Assembly: GCA_002292215.1 (NCBI GenBank)
Contig: DBBN01000059.1
Span: forward strand, 13,795-32,505
DNA length: 18,711 bases
DNA from: Glaciecola sp. UBA983
GTDB taxonomy: Bacteria; Pseudomonadota; Gammaproteobacteria; Enterobacterales; Alteromonadaceae
Direction of reading: 5' to 3'
Position numbers and translations under genes: made by a program
Notes under the pieces: generated by a model
What the model saw: only the letters and a program-made list of their open reading frames with translations
What the model was told of the DNA's origin: nothing
Databases searched by the model: none
Part shown: one piece after another, positions 10,001 through 16,240 of the stretch
How the letters are laid out: the number at the start of each line of letters is the position of its first letter
Numbering within the stretch: position 1 is the first letter of the stretch

Positions 10001-11099
10001 TAAAGATATCATGATTATTGGTGGCGGGTATGATGATAGTCAAGATACTAAAACGGTACGAACTGCAGATGGTGTGGGTAATGCGATATATATTATTGAT
10101 GCAAATACCGGGGCTAAATTATTTGAGATTGCCGCTAATAATGCCGATTTAAATATATCCAATATGGAATATTCGATTGCCGGTCGGATATCGACCATTG
10201 ATCGCGATGCAGATGGTTTGGCAGACCACTTATACGCCGCAGATCTCGGTGGGCAAGTGTTTCGTTTTGATATTTATAATGGTGCAACGGGCTCGGATTT
10301 AGTTAAAGGGGGGCTGCTTGCTGATTTTAATGGTAATACTGTCAACACTAATCGTCGCTTTTATTATGGTCCAGATGTGACCGAAGTGGCGACTGGGGAT
10401 GAGCAATATTTTGCTGTTGCACTGGGTTCTGGTTTTCGCGCAGGTCCCTTAAATACGGATATTCAAGATAGTTTTTATATGTTAAAAGATGAAGGTGTTT
10501 ACCTCAAAGATGAATATGGACAGTTTACGCTACCGTCATCGCCATTCACGTCTGATAGCTTATACGATGCCACTAGTCATCAGTTGACATCGAGTGATAC
10601 GGTTGTTAAAGACCTCGCCCTAGCAAGCTTTCGCGGCAAAAAAGGGTGGCGGATTGATTTACAAAGTGGTGGTGAAAAAGTCCTCGCTTCACCGTTGATC
10701 TTAGATTACCAGGTGTTTTTTACCACTTACTTACCTGCCAGTGCTAGTACCAGTGCGTGTGCTCCACCTGCAGGTAACGCACGTGCATATTTAGTGGATC
10801 TATTCACGGGGAATGCAGTGGTGGATTTAAATCAAGATACTCTCGACACACATAGCGATCGCTTTGCATTGTTAAATCAAACCGGGATTGCTCCAGATAC
10901 AAAAATATTGATTGAAAATATAGTTAAGCCGGTGGTGTGCTTAGGCGCAGAATGCACCTCAGCGGTGATTGAATATGATCTTAGTGGACAAGAGATTGCT
11001 TGTCTTGGCGACTTTGCATGCTTAGCACAAAATATTTATGTCCGTTTTGAACGCGTCCAACCTCAATCCTGGACAACCGAAATAGAGAGACAACTATGA
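7014..11099 (+). CDS. pilY1: Type IV pilus tip adhesin/assembly factor PilY1
   Basis: Large 1361-residue exported protein expected at the pilus tip, where PilY1 proteins support pilus extension, adhesion and surface sensing. A Sec signal peptide ends near AYA|DD (residue 25). A VWA domain begins with the MIDAS motif DTSGS (D50, S52, S54) but seems interrupted: T495 (HTGYTP) and the LLSDGE strand (D592) come only after two similar beta-rich modules (about 126-284 and 294-466). The C-terminal PilY1 propeller domain spans roughly 690-1320 and contains the calcium loop D1063-R-D1065-A-D1067-G-L-A-D1071. A second acidic DDDNDG loop lies at 843-848. AGGAG at 7001-7005 supports the start. Its stop overlaps pilE (ATGA). 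The C-terminal domain makes the family call secure; the insert's fold is inference. Confidence 0.95.
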   Translation: MSTRHLYCMLLSALLSIGIAWSAYADDLEIYLGTGNQAVTYNPNVLFIMDTSGSMSNKDGTNQTRLLRVQNALNDALASATNINAGLMRFSDSGGPVLFPIKDIDEYVKPELVLPITEGADDAVEIGGTLNVTNTILPISQGTSIVQTGLRYQNIAIPQGATITRAFLRLTSALVNSDETAIEIYGQLDANAVAFKASNPISTRTRTTEFTAWESDNEFGFTNEVHNSPDISAVIQAIVDQTNWCGGNDLAILLDTQSTSGSSARQTFSFESGTGQVPQLVIEYDDTTATGCVAGELVYQVSKQGNNAEERSNGYQNTGTELTFKDTTNDYVGLRFSNINLPQGAVILDAYLEFTAYQNGTGSQASMLIQGVNQNDPNDFSPYTRYMLRDKPKTVSVQWNSISPWYYKGLYQSPPVTSIVQQIVNRSGWQPNNEMMFVLSDFGSSKRGGYTYQGKPSGAAKLIIKYQANAIPDSSSTVRELLQSKVDSLTHTGYTPIVDTLYEAAQYFGGRQVDYGLQRGTISAGSSLRKSTRVSHRQSYTGADAVRPNGCDEDNLSDSDCINEAIPSPATYISPVTDLQCQTNNHIVLLSDGEANNNHSVSKIQSLLNQTCSGSGGEKCGLDLVDNLSQSNTSVIDARVITHTIGFAANTNANNFLNQLALNGGGGFYQADDSQELVDAFQQILRSVKDVNATFVSPGVAVNQLNRLTHKDELYFALFKPSEGALWPGNLKKYKINGNDVLDKNGVLAVDSATGFFSEYSHSFWSVLTDGNDVRDGGAASRLSLTRNMYTFNETGSILQTANKLHESNTLIDTTDLALTSLPDPSGLRELVLKWARGVDVRDDDNDGSTSDVRLQMGDPIHSQPVIVNYGETDSAIFVATNHGFLHSIDAQTGTENFAIIPQELLGNLYSFYQDTSTFNHIYGMDGDLVLRTYGEKTYLYVGMRRGGNNYYVFDVTSKLDPKLVFSIKGGEGEYARLGQTWSRPTLTQIRIGTTVKDIMIIGGGYDDSQDTKTVRTADGVGNAIYIIDANTGAKLFEIAANNADLNISNMEYSIAGRISTIDRDADGLADHLYAADLGGQVFRFDIYNGATGSDLVKGGLLADFNGNTVNTNRRFYYGPDVTEVATGDEQYFAVALGSGFRAGPLNTDIQDSFYMLKDEGVYLKDEYGQFTLPSSPFTSDSLYDATSHQLTSSDTVVKDLALASFRGKKGWRIDLQSGGEKVLASPLILDYQVFFTTYLPASASTSACAPPAGNARAYLVDLFTGNAVVDLNQDTLDTHSDRFALLNQTGIAPDTKILIENIVKPVVCLGAECTSAVIEYDLSGQEIACLGDFACLAQNIYVRFERVQPQSWTTEIERQL

Positions 11100-11593
11100 A
11101 CCCACCAATGATAAACACTCTAAGGATAAATACATCCAATCAAAATGGGTTCACCTTGGTCGAGCTGATGATCGTCATTGCGATTGTGGGTATTATTGCC
11201 ACGGTAGGCTATCCAAGCTTTATCAATGTCAGTCAGTCGACATATCGAACCGCAGGACAAAGTGATTTAATGGCGTTTGCTGGTGCAATGGAGCGCCACA
11301 AGTTAGCCAATTATACTTATCAAGGCGCCGCTGCTAGCGGAGCTAATACAGGTGCACCAACTGTGTTTGCGACCTATTCCCCCTCTCAAGAAGGTGCGAG
11401 CAATAAGCGTTTTGATTTAACGATTAGTAGCATGAACACCAATGGCACTGAGTATACCATCACGGCTACTCCTGTTACTGGTGGAGTGATGGCTGATAAT
11501 GGCGTATTAGTTTATTTTAGTGACGGACGTAAGGCATGGGATAAAAATAATAATGGGAGTATCAGCGCAGATGAATATTGTTGGCAATGTTAA
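11096..11593 (+). CDS. pilE: Type IV minor pilin PilE
   Basis: PilE/PilA-like minor pilin of 165 residues. The leader has 18 residues, ending G18|FTLVE with E23 at mature +5, followed by the canonical pilin helix (LMIVIAIVGIIATVGYPSF). The globular part is short. It ends in an EF-hand-like loop, DKNNNGSISADE (residues 149-160), and a closing CWQC (162-165) whose cysteines could form a disulphide. The start overlaps the pilY1 stop (ATGA), and an in-frame ATG at 11108 would shorten the leader to 14. As the last gene of the pilV-W-X-Y1-E operon it probably encodes the subunit linking the tip complex to the major pilin. The major pilin gene itself is not in this window. Confidence 0.9.
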   Translation: MNPPMINTLRINTSNQNGFTLVELMIVIAIVGIIATVGYPSFINVSQSTYRTAGQSDLMAFAGAMERHKLANYTYQGAAASGANTGAPTVFATYSPSQEGASNKRFDLTISSMNTNGTEYTITATPVTGGVMADNGVLVYFSDGRKAWDKNNNGSISADEYCWQC

Positions 11594-11611
11594 GGCCATA
11601 TCACAATAGAT

Positions 11612-12160
11612 TCACTCACAATCAATTGCAGTTCCTGCGTTAGTCTCATACACCCCATCACCATCACTGTCTTTACTCATCGTCACTCTACCTTGTAAAC
11701 TGACAAATAAGGCTCGAGAAAATCGAGCTTCTTCGCCCGCATTACAAATTTTTATCGTGGCAGGCGTTGCACTGCTGCCAGTAAAGAAAAATTGAATTGC
11801 AGTGTTAGGTCCTGTCATCACATTTTGCAATTCACTCGTTTCAGTACTTAATAACAAAGGTTCCGTGGAGTCCCTAATATTGTTATCATTAACATCAGCA
11901 AAAACGATTTTACTGGCACTCCAATCATTCGAACAGGTGCTAAAATTACTCGCTGGACAAACTGTAATGGTTTGCTTGGTTTCTACCGCGTGTAAACGGG
12001 CATATTGTAACAGGCTGCTGGTACGATTGATCTCACTAATAATTCTATTTTGAGTGAAAATACTATGAGCGCTAGGCACAACAAATGTCATGGTTAGCCC
12101 AATAATACTTATTCCCATCATCATTTCTAATAAGGTTAAACCGCGCTGTTTAATGTGCAT
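11612..12160 (-). CDS. FimT/FimU-type (GspH fold) minor pilin
   Basis: Type IV pilus minor pilin of 182 residues, convergent with pilE (18 bases between the stops). The ATG at 12160 gives a normal seven-residue leader, MHIKQRG|LTLLE, with glutamate at +5. A longer reading from a TTG at 12196 adds 12 residues without a ribosome site and is less likely. After the pilin helix come GspH-domain features: LLQYARLHAVET, an early cysteine pair (C68, C76), the strand VFADVNDNNIRDSTEPLL typical of FimT/GspH, and a late cysteine pair (C139, C181). An acidic DSDGDG (164-169) near the C-terminus could bind a metal ion. This is probably the FimU-role subunit needed with PilVWXE, but FimT and FimU cannot be told apart here, so no symbol is given. 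Confidence 0.85.
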   Translation of the reverse strand: MHIKQRGLTLLEMMMGISIIGLTMTFVVPSAHSIFTQNRIISEINRTSSLLQYARLHAVETKQTITVCPASNFSTCSNDWSASKIVFADVNDNNIRDSTEPLLLSTETSELQNVMTGPNTAIQFFFTGSSATPATIKICNAGEEARFSRALFVSLQGRVTMSKDSDGDGVYETNAGTAIDCE

Positions 12161-12253
12161 AGTTTGCTTTACGGGTAAATAGATATATGGAGGCAACAGG
12201 TTGACCTTAAAATAATTGATTAACGTTATAATAATAATGCATTAAGTAGTATT

Positions 12254-12299
12254 TTTAGGTATCCTAAAACCATTAAAGACCTTGTTTTGTATACCTAAA
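12254..12299. repeat. Inverted-repeat cluster between fimT/U and nadE
   Basis: TTTAGGTAT (12254-12262) is matched by its exact reverse complement ATACCTAAA (12291-12299). The left copy also forms a smaller palindrome, TTTAGG-TAT-CCTAAA (12254-12268). The sites lie in the AT-rich region between the two divergent genes, so they could form an operator for either. No known regulator's consensus is recognised. Confidence 0.6.
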
Positions 12300-12357
12300 T
12301 TACATTTCATTCGTATATGACAAAGTAATAACCTTATTATCCTATAAGTGAAGCGCG

Positions 12358-12392
12358 ACGGAAACTGTCCGTTAGTTGAGGATTTAACTAAC
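12358..12392 (+). promoter_or_regulatory. Two adjacent hairpins upstream of nadE
   Basis: Hairpin 1 has arms ACGGA (12358-12362) and TCCGT (12368-12372) with a 5-base loop. Hairpin 2 has arms GTTAGTT (12371-12377) and AACTAAC (12386-12392) with the loop GAGGATTT. They share two bases, so the full stems compete or stack. They lie about 70-100 bases before the nadE start and may form part of a structured 5' leader. No T-run follows, so they are not an ordinary terminator. Confidence 0.5.
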
Positions 12393-12459
12393 AGCTTTGA
12401 TTGCTACATTTTCCATAATATCGACACAATGATTAATTTGTTAAGTAAAAGGGTGCGTC

Positions 12460-13296
12460 ATGATTGCCACAATTTTAGCTGAAATGAAGGTGCTTGCGAG
12501 CATCGATCCTGAATTTGAAGTGCAACGCCGAGTTAGCTTTATCCAAACTCAGATGCAAGCTTCAGGCTGTAAAGCCTTAGTATTGGGTATTAGTGGTGGG
12601 ATTGATTCTTGTACGTTAGGACGTATTGCGCAACTTGCCGTTGACGGCTTAAACAGCACTACGAATTCGACGGCATATCAGTTTGTCGCAGTGCGTTTGC
12701 CGTATTCTACTCAAGCTGATGAAGTCGATGCGCAAGATTCCTTGAATTTTATCCAACCTACTTATAGTGTGAGTGTCAATGTGCAGCCAGGTACGGACGC
12801 GATTCATGCGCAAACCGAACAAGCACTAACAGCCGCTGGATTAATGCCTGCTGATGCGCACCATGTAGATTTTGTGAAAGGGAACGTAAAAGCCCGTACA
12901 CGCATGGTGACGCAATACGAAATTGCCGGTATGCTAGGTGGATTAGTACTTGGTACGGATCATAGCGCTGAAAATATCACCGGTTTTTATACCAAATATG
13001 GTGATGGAGCTTGTGACTTAGCGCCGTTATTTGGCTTGAACAAACGTCAAGTTCGTCAAGTCGCTGCTTATTTAGGTGCACCAGAACATGTCATTACTAA
13101 AGCTCCTACTGCGGATTTAGAATCGCTAACGCCACAATTATCAGATGAACAGGCGCTAGGATTAAGTTATGATGAGATAGATAATTTTCTAGAAGGGCGA
13201 GATGTCAGCCCAGCCGTAAGCGACAAATTAGTGTCGATTTACCAAAAGACACAACACAAACGAGTTCCTATTCCAACAATTTACGATAGTGAGTAA
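12460..13296 (+). CDS. nadE: NH3-dependent NAD+ synthetase
   Basis: Cytoplasmic enzyme that amidates nicotinate adenine dinucleotide to NAD+ using ATP and ammonia. The 278 residues match the short E. coli-type NadE (275 residues) and lack the N-terminal nitrilase-like glutaminase domain of glutamine-dependent forms. The ATP pyrophosphatase P-loop is SGGIDS at 45-50. Other family stretches are [28 protein letters not shown]-like [15 protein letters not shown], and KAPTADLE near 215. The start at 12460 has a GGGTG ribosome-like sequence just upstream. The TAA stop is followed immediately by the first ATG of glnB, so the two form one operon. The nadB gene of the same pathway lies at the far end of the window on the other strand. 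Confidence 0.96.
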   Translation: MIATILAEMKVLASIDPEFEVQRRVSFIQTQMQASGCKALVLGISGGIDSCTLGRIAQLAVDGLNSTTNSTAYQFVAVRLPYSTQADEVDAQDSLNFIQPTYSVSVNVQPGTDAIHAQTEQALTAAGLMPADAHHVDFVKGNVKARTRMVTQYEIAGMLGGLVLGTDHSAENITGFYTKYGDGACDLAPLFGLNKRQVRQVAAYLGAPEHVITKAPTADLESLTPQLSDEQALGLSYDEIDNFLEGRDVSPAVSDKLVSIYQKTQHKRVPIPTIYDSE

Positions 13297-13638
<342 letters not shown>

Positions 13639-13641
13639 TTA

Positions 13642-13653
13642 GGTGCTAGCACC
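13642..13653. repeat. 12-bp perfect palindrome after glnB
   Basis: GGTGCTAGCACC is self-complementary. With TAATT/AATTA on either side it extends to a longer stem with one bulged base, overlapping the glnB stop. It has no loop worth the name and no T-run, so as RNA it would form only a poor hairpin. It may help protect the transcript end together with the terminator below. Confidence 0.5.
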
Positions 13654-13699
13654 AATTATAAAACCTGAGTAATCCACAATTAAATAGTGTAATTGACCG

Positions 13700-13736
13700 A
13701 AGCGACTTTAATGTTTTGTGCATTAAGTCGCTTTTT
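13700..13736 (+). terminator. Intrinsic terminator of the nadE-glnB operon
   Basis: Arms AAGCGACTTTAATG (13700-13713) and CATTAAGTCGCTT (13721-13733) pair with one bulged T around a 7-base loop, followed by a run of five T. The T-run overlaps the stop codon of the convergent toxin gene. On the minus strand the stem is not followed by a T-run, so it should act mainly for the plus-strand operon. Confidence 0.85.
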
Positions 13737-14031
13737 AATTGCGGTCATTCCAATATCCAGGTTTACGTTGATTATGCATTATCGCAACTACATAAATAGT
13801 ATTTTCATCAACGGTTCTGTAAATAACAGAATACGGGAATCGACTTAGGATAAAGCGCCGATGGTATTGCCCTATTTTAGGCCATGTTTGTTGTAAGGAT
13901 TGGATAGAATGAAATGCATCTTCTAGTTCTTGTACAAAATCGTAGCCCAGACCTTTGACCTGTTCCTGATACCAGTCAAAGGACGATTTGATTTCTTCTG
14001 TGGTGTCTGGGTGAAATAGTAATTCAGGCAT
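13735..14031 (-). CDS. ParE/RelE-superfamily toxin
   Basis: Small basic protein of 98 residues resembling the ParE/RelE toxin superfamily. The pattern runs FHPDTTEEIKSSFDWYQEQ at the N-terminus, GLGYDFVQELEDAF (28-40), WPKIG (50-54), HRRFILSRFPYSVIYR (57-72), and HNQRKPGYWNDR at the end. Superfamily members act either on gyrase or as ribosome-dependent mRNA interferases; the sequence alone does not show which. The RRF...RFPYSVIY and HxxRxPGYW elements are the conserved core. It starts five bases after the stop of the antitoxin gene, so both are probably translated from one message. Its stop codon lies inside the T-run of the convergent nadE-glnB terminator. It appears intact. Confidence 0.88.
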   Translation of the reverse strand: MPELLFHPDTTEEIKSSFDWYQEQVKGLGYDFVQELEDAFHSIQSLQQTWPKIGQYHRRFILSRFPYSVIYRTVDENTIYVVAIMHNQRKPGYWNDRN

Positions 14032-14036
14032 TTAGT

Positions 14037-14252
14037 TTACAATTTTTGCTTGATTTTGTCCCATGTTGTAGGGCTAACTTTACCGCTTTCCAATTCATCA
14101 CTTCGTTGCTCAGCCAGTGATAACCAGTCTTGTTCAACGCAATCATCTGGACGTCCATCCATTGCTGATAATAAACAACGAGCAGCGATTGCTTTCTCTT
14201 TGGTACTCATTTGGTCAATGCTATTCATAAGATTTTTGAGAGCTTCAGACAT
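14037..14252 (-). CDS. Antitoxin of the ParE/RelE-type pair
   Basis: Protein of 71 residues matching the 'addiction module component' family (TIGR02574/PF09720 type) that usually accompanies this class of toxin. Recognisable stretches are an N-terminal helix with STKEKAIAARCLLSAMDG, then VEQDWLSLAEQRSDELESGK, the common VExxWxxEAxxRxxExxxGK pattern. The ATG at 14252 is chosen because GGAGA lies at 14260-14264, seven bases upstream. A TTG at 14270 would add six residues across that ribosome site and is unlikely. It precedes the toxin gene, the usual order. Antitoxins of this group normally neutralise the toxin by direct binding and often repress their own promoter; here that is inference. Confidence 0.85.
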   Translation of the reverse strand: MSEALKNLMNSIDQMSTKEKAIAARCLLSAMDGRPDDCVEQDWLSLAEQRSDELESGKVSPTTWDKIKQKL

Positions 14253-14278
14253 AAATATATCTCCAAACAATTTAACTG

Positions 14279-14306
14279 ATGATAGTTTAGCAGTTTATAG
14301 TATCAA
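14279..14306 (-). promoter_or_regulatory. Candidate sigma-70 promoter of the antitoxin-toxin pair
   Basis: Reading the minus strand, TTGATA (14306-14301) and TATCAT (14284-14279) each match the -35 and -10 consensus at five of six positions, with 16 bases between. Transcription would begin near 14272, about 20 bases before the antitoxin ATG and just ahead of its GGAGA ribosome site. Position and spacing fit well, but there is no experimental support. Confidence 0.5.
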
Positions 14307-14339
14307 TTTATTGTAAATTTAATTTACCGCTAAAACCGA

Positions 14340-14825
14340 CTAGTGGCTGTGGCCACAACCGCCTGGTGCATGTGCATGGCCATGTGCAATTTCGTCTTCA
14401 GTTGCTGCACGTACGTCTAAGATCTCAACATCAAAAGATAAATCCATACCTGCTAATGGGTGATTTCCATCAACAACCACTTCATCTTCGGTTTCGTCGA
14501 TGATCATAACCGTCTGTTCACCGTCGTCTGTATTTGCACGGAATGTCATGCCGACTTTGACATCATTATCACCAAACATGGCTTTTGGCACATTCGACAC
14601 GAGTTGTTCATGGCGTTCCCCATAAGCTTCCTCTGATGTAACAGCAACGACGAAGCTATCGCCTTTTACTTTATCGGTTAATGCATTTTCAAGGCCTTGG
14701 ATCAGGTATTGACTACCTTGTAAATGAACCATTGGCTCGCCATCGCGCGATGAGTCGATTTGAGTACCATCAGTAGTAGAGACAGTGTAATGCATTGTGA
14801 CAACAGTATTGTTAGCGATATTCAT
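14340..14825 (-). CDS. slyD: FKBP-type peptidyl-prolyl isomerase SlyD
   Basis: Cytoplasmic prolyl isomerase, chaperone and nickel-binding protein of 161 residues. FKBP parts flank the insert-in-flap domain (about 70-122), with the signature NHPLAGMDLSFDVEILDV at 121-138. The metal-binding C-terminal tail is short (HGHAHAPGGCGHSH, 148-161): five histidines and one cysteine, against a tail of about 50 residues in E. coli SlyD. The ATG at 14825 is preceded by AGGAAG (14836-14831 on the minus strand). It lies 14 bases after the ygfZ stop, so it is the second gene of a ygfZ-slyD operon. In E. coli SlyD assists nickel delivery to hydrogenase; no hydrogenase gene is in this window. Confidence 0.95.
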   Translation of the reverse strand: MNIANNTVVTMHYTVSTTDGTQIDSSRDGEPMVHLQGSQYLIQGLENALTDKVKGDSFVVAVTSEEAYGERHEQLVSNVPKAMFGDNDVKVGMTFRANTDDGEQTVMIIDETEDEVVVDGNHPLAGMDLSFDVEILDVRAATEDEIAHGHAHAPGGCGHSH

Positions 14826-14839
14826 GAAAACTTCCTAAA

Positions 14840-15760
14840 TTAAGCGTCTAAAGAGTAGGGCAGAGCCTGAGTAGTGACTATTATGTCAGGTTGTGATTTG
14901 ACTCTCAAGTCTGTACCTGATTGGGTATCATTTGGTAGTACCGCAAACAGCCATGTTTGACCATCAAGCACACCGCGACTTAAGACTTGTCCACTGCGGC
15001 GCCAGTTATCCCCTAATTGGACTTCTAGCAATTCACCAACTTCGATGTCATATTCCGTAGGGGCTGTTAAAATGTAACCTGCACGCTTATTTTTACCTAA
15101 GTATTTAGTTCGCGCGACGACCTCTTGACCCATGTAACAGCCTTTTTTAAAGTCGATAGCATCAAGCGCTTGTAGGTTTAACATTTGTGGTACATATTCA
15201 TTACTCGTCGCACTAGTAATCGAGCCAATACCTGCTTGAATATCCAACGCTTGCCACACTGATGAGCCATCAGTTAGGCCGTCAACCAGACTTAAGTCTG
15301 TTGAGATAATGATATGACGCTGGCTAGATTCACTGCCTAATGTTAGGCGAACATGGGTATGTGTCGGAACGACGGATTTATCTGTAGATTCAATATCAGT
15401 AAATAACTCAGTGTTGATAGGGCTTTCGTTAGCAGCGCCAATAATGGCAAGTTCAGCGCTTGCATCCGTGATCTCTACTTTTGAAAATACACCGTATTTT
15501 TTTAATTCGCTAAGAGCGCCAGGAATGACATCTTGATCGCACAATAGATATAACGCGTCATGCCAATAAAACGCAGTGAAAAAATTCCACATTTTACCTT
15601 TAAAATCACAATGGGCGCCATAGGTCCAATGTTCAGGTGATAAGCTATCTACGTTACAGGTCACTTGGCCTTGAACGTATTTTTTGGTATCGACCCCGGT
15701 TACTTTAATTGCGCCTAAATGGGCTAGTTGACCTTGCCATTGTGCATTAAATTCACTCAT
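14840..15760 (-). CDS. ygfZ: tRNA-modifying / Fe-S cluster protein YgfZ
   Basis: Folate-binding protein related to the glycine cleavage T-protein, needed for full activity of certain Fe-S enzymes such as the radical-SAM methylthiotransferase MiaB. It has 306 residues, near the E. coli length of 326. The diagnostic motif KGCYMGQE is at 206-213, with the conserved cysteine C208. N-terminal YVQGQVTCNVDSL is also typical. The ATG at 15760 is chosen because AGGAG lies five bases upstream (15770-15766 on the minus strand). An upstream ATG at 15784 would add eight residues spanning that ribosome site. It is the first gene of a two-gene operon with slyD and is divergent from sdhE, a neighbour it also has in many gammaproteobacteria. 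Confidence 0.94.
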   Translation of the reverse strand: MSEFNAQWQGQLAHLGAIKVTGVDTKKYVQGQVTCNVDSLSPEHWTYGAHCDFKGKMWNFFTAFYWHDALYLLCDQDVIPGALSELKKYGVFSKVEITDASAELAIIGAANESPINTELFTDIESTDKSVVPTHTHVRLTLGSESSQRHIIISTDLSLVDGLTDGSSVWQALDIQAGIGSITSATSNEYVPQMLNLQALDAIDFKKGCYMGQEVVARTKYLGKNKRAGYILTAPTEYDIEVGELLEVQLGDNWRRSGQVLSRGVLDGQTWLFAVLPNDTQSGTDLRVKSQPDIIVTTQALPYSLDA

Positions 15761-15811
15761 TACCACTCCTGCTGCTGTCATCAATTGAGAAGATGACTAG
15801 TAAATTGTTTT

Positions 15812-15841
15812 ATAGTAAAGCTTATATTGCGTGTTTGCCAA
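15812..15841 (-). promoter_or_regulatory. Possible promoter of ygfZ-slyD
   Basis: On the minus strand TTGGCA (15841-15836, five of six consensus bases) is followed after 18 bases by TACTAT (15817-15812, four of six). It lies about 50 bases upstream of the chosen ygfZ start in the divergent ygfZ/sdhE gap. A better -10 (TATAAA) overlaps but is spaced too far, so this is a weak call. Confidence 0.3.
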
Positions 15842-15924
15842 AAAAAACAAGCCTAAATATGTGTTTTTACGAGACTTAGTTGTAAACTAGCCCAAAGGAT
15901 AGGGTGCGACTATGACGTTTTACG

Positions 15925-15936
15925 CTATCATGATAG
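15925..15936. repeat. 12-bp perfect palindrome upstream of sdhE
   Basis: CTATCATGATAG is exactly self-complementary and lies 43 bases before the sdhE start codon, where a promoter would be expected. A dimeric repressor or activator could bind here, but the site matches no operator consensus I recognise. Confidence 0.45.
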
Positions 15937-15979
15937 ACTTATTTAAAACATTTTTAATAACACAGAATAAAGGGTCATT

Positions 15980-16240
15980 ATGTTTACTGAAAAGCGCGTA
16001 AATCGTTTAAAATGGGCCTGTCGTCGCGGGATGTTAGAACTAGACGTATTATTTTTACCATTCGTTGAAGCGGCATTTGCAGAGTTAGTAGATGCAGATA
16101 AACTGACGTTTGAGCGTTTATTAACGTGTGACGATCCCGATTTGTTTGCATGGTTTATGGGGCATCAAAAATGCCACGATCCTGAGCTTGCTGCCATGGT
16201 CAATATGGTACTAAAGCGCGTTAAGGTTTATGGCGAGTAA
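15980..16240 (+). CDS. sdhE: Succinate dehydrogenase flavinylation factor SdhE
   Basis: Small cytoplasmic assembly factor (YgfY/CptB/SDH5 family) that promotes covalent FAD attachment to the flavoprotein subunit SdhA. The 86 residues match the family length and contain the essential RGxxE motif as R16-G-M-L-E20, with an N-terminal pattern (VNRLKWACRRGMLELD) close to E. coli. AAGGGT just upstream of the ATG is a fair ribosome site. It overlaps the next gene by 11 bases, so the two are probably coupled. It is divergent from ygfZ and near nadB, which encodes another flavoprotein; this neighbourhood is common in gammaproteobacteria. Confidence 0.95.
   Translation: MFTEKRVNRLKWACRRGMLELDVLFLPFVEAAFAELVDADKLTFERLLTCDDPDLFAWFMGHQKCHDPELAAMVNMVLKRVKVYGE

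Noticed and set aside
4848..12196. Pilus block as a type II secretion pseudopilin operon
   Set aside because: PilY1 and PilX-type sequences, and the absence of gspC-F or gspL/M genes nearby, point to a type IVa pilus.
13735..14252. Toxin-antitoxin pair as part of an integron cassette or other mobile element
   Set aside because: No attC-like site, integrase, transposase or flanking direct repeats are visible around it.
14313..14327. Palindromic GTAAAT/ATTTAC upstream of the antitoxin as a slyD terminator
   Set aside because: The stem is all but AT-only, short, and lacks a T-run on the slyD strand; it could equally be chance in AT-rich DNA.
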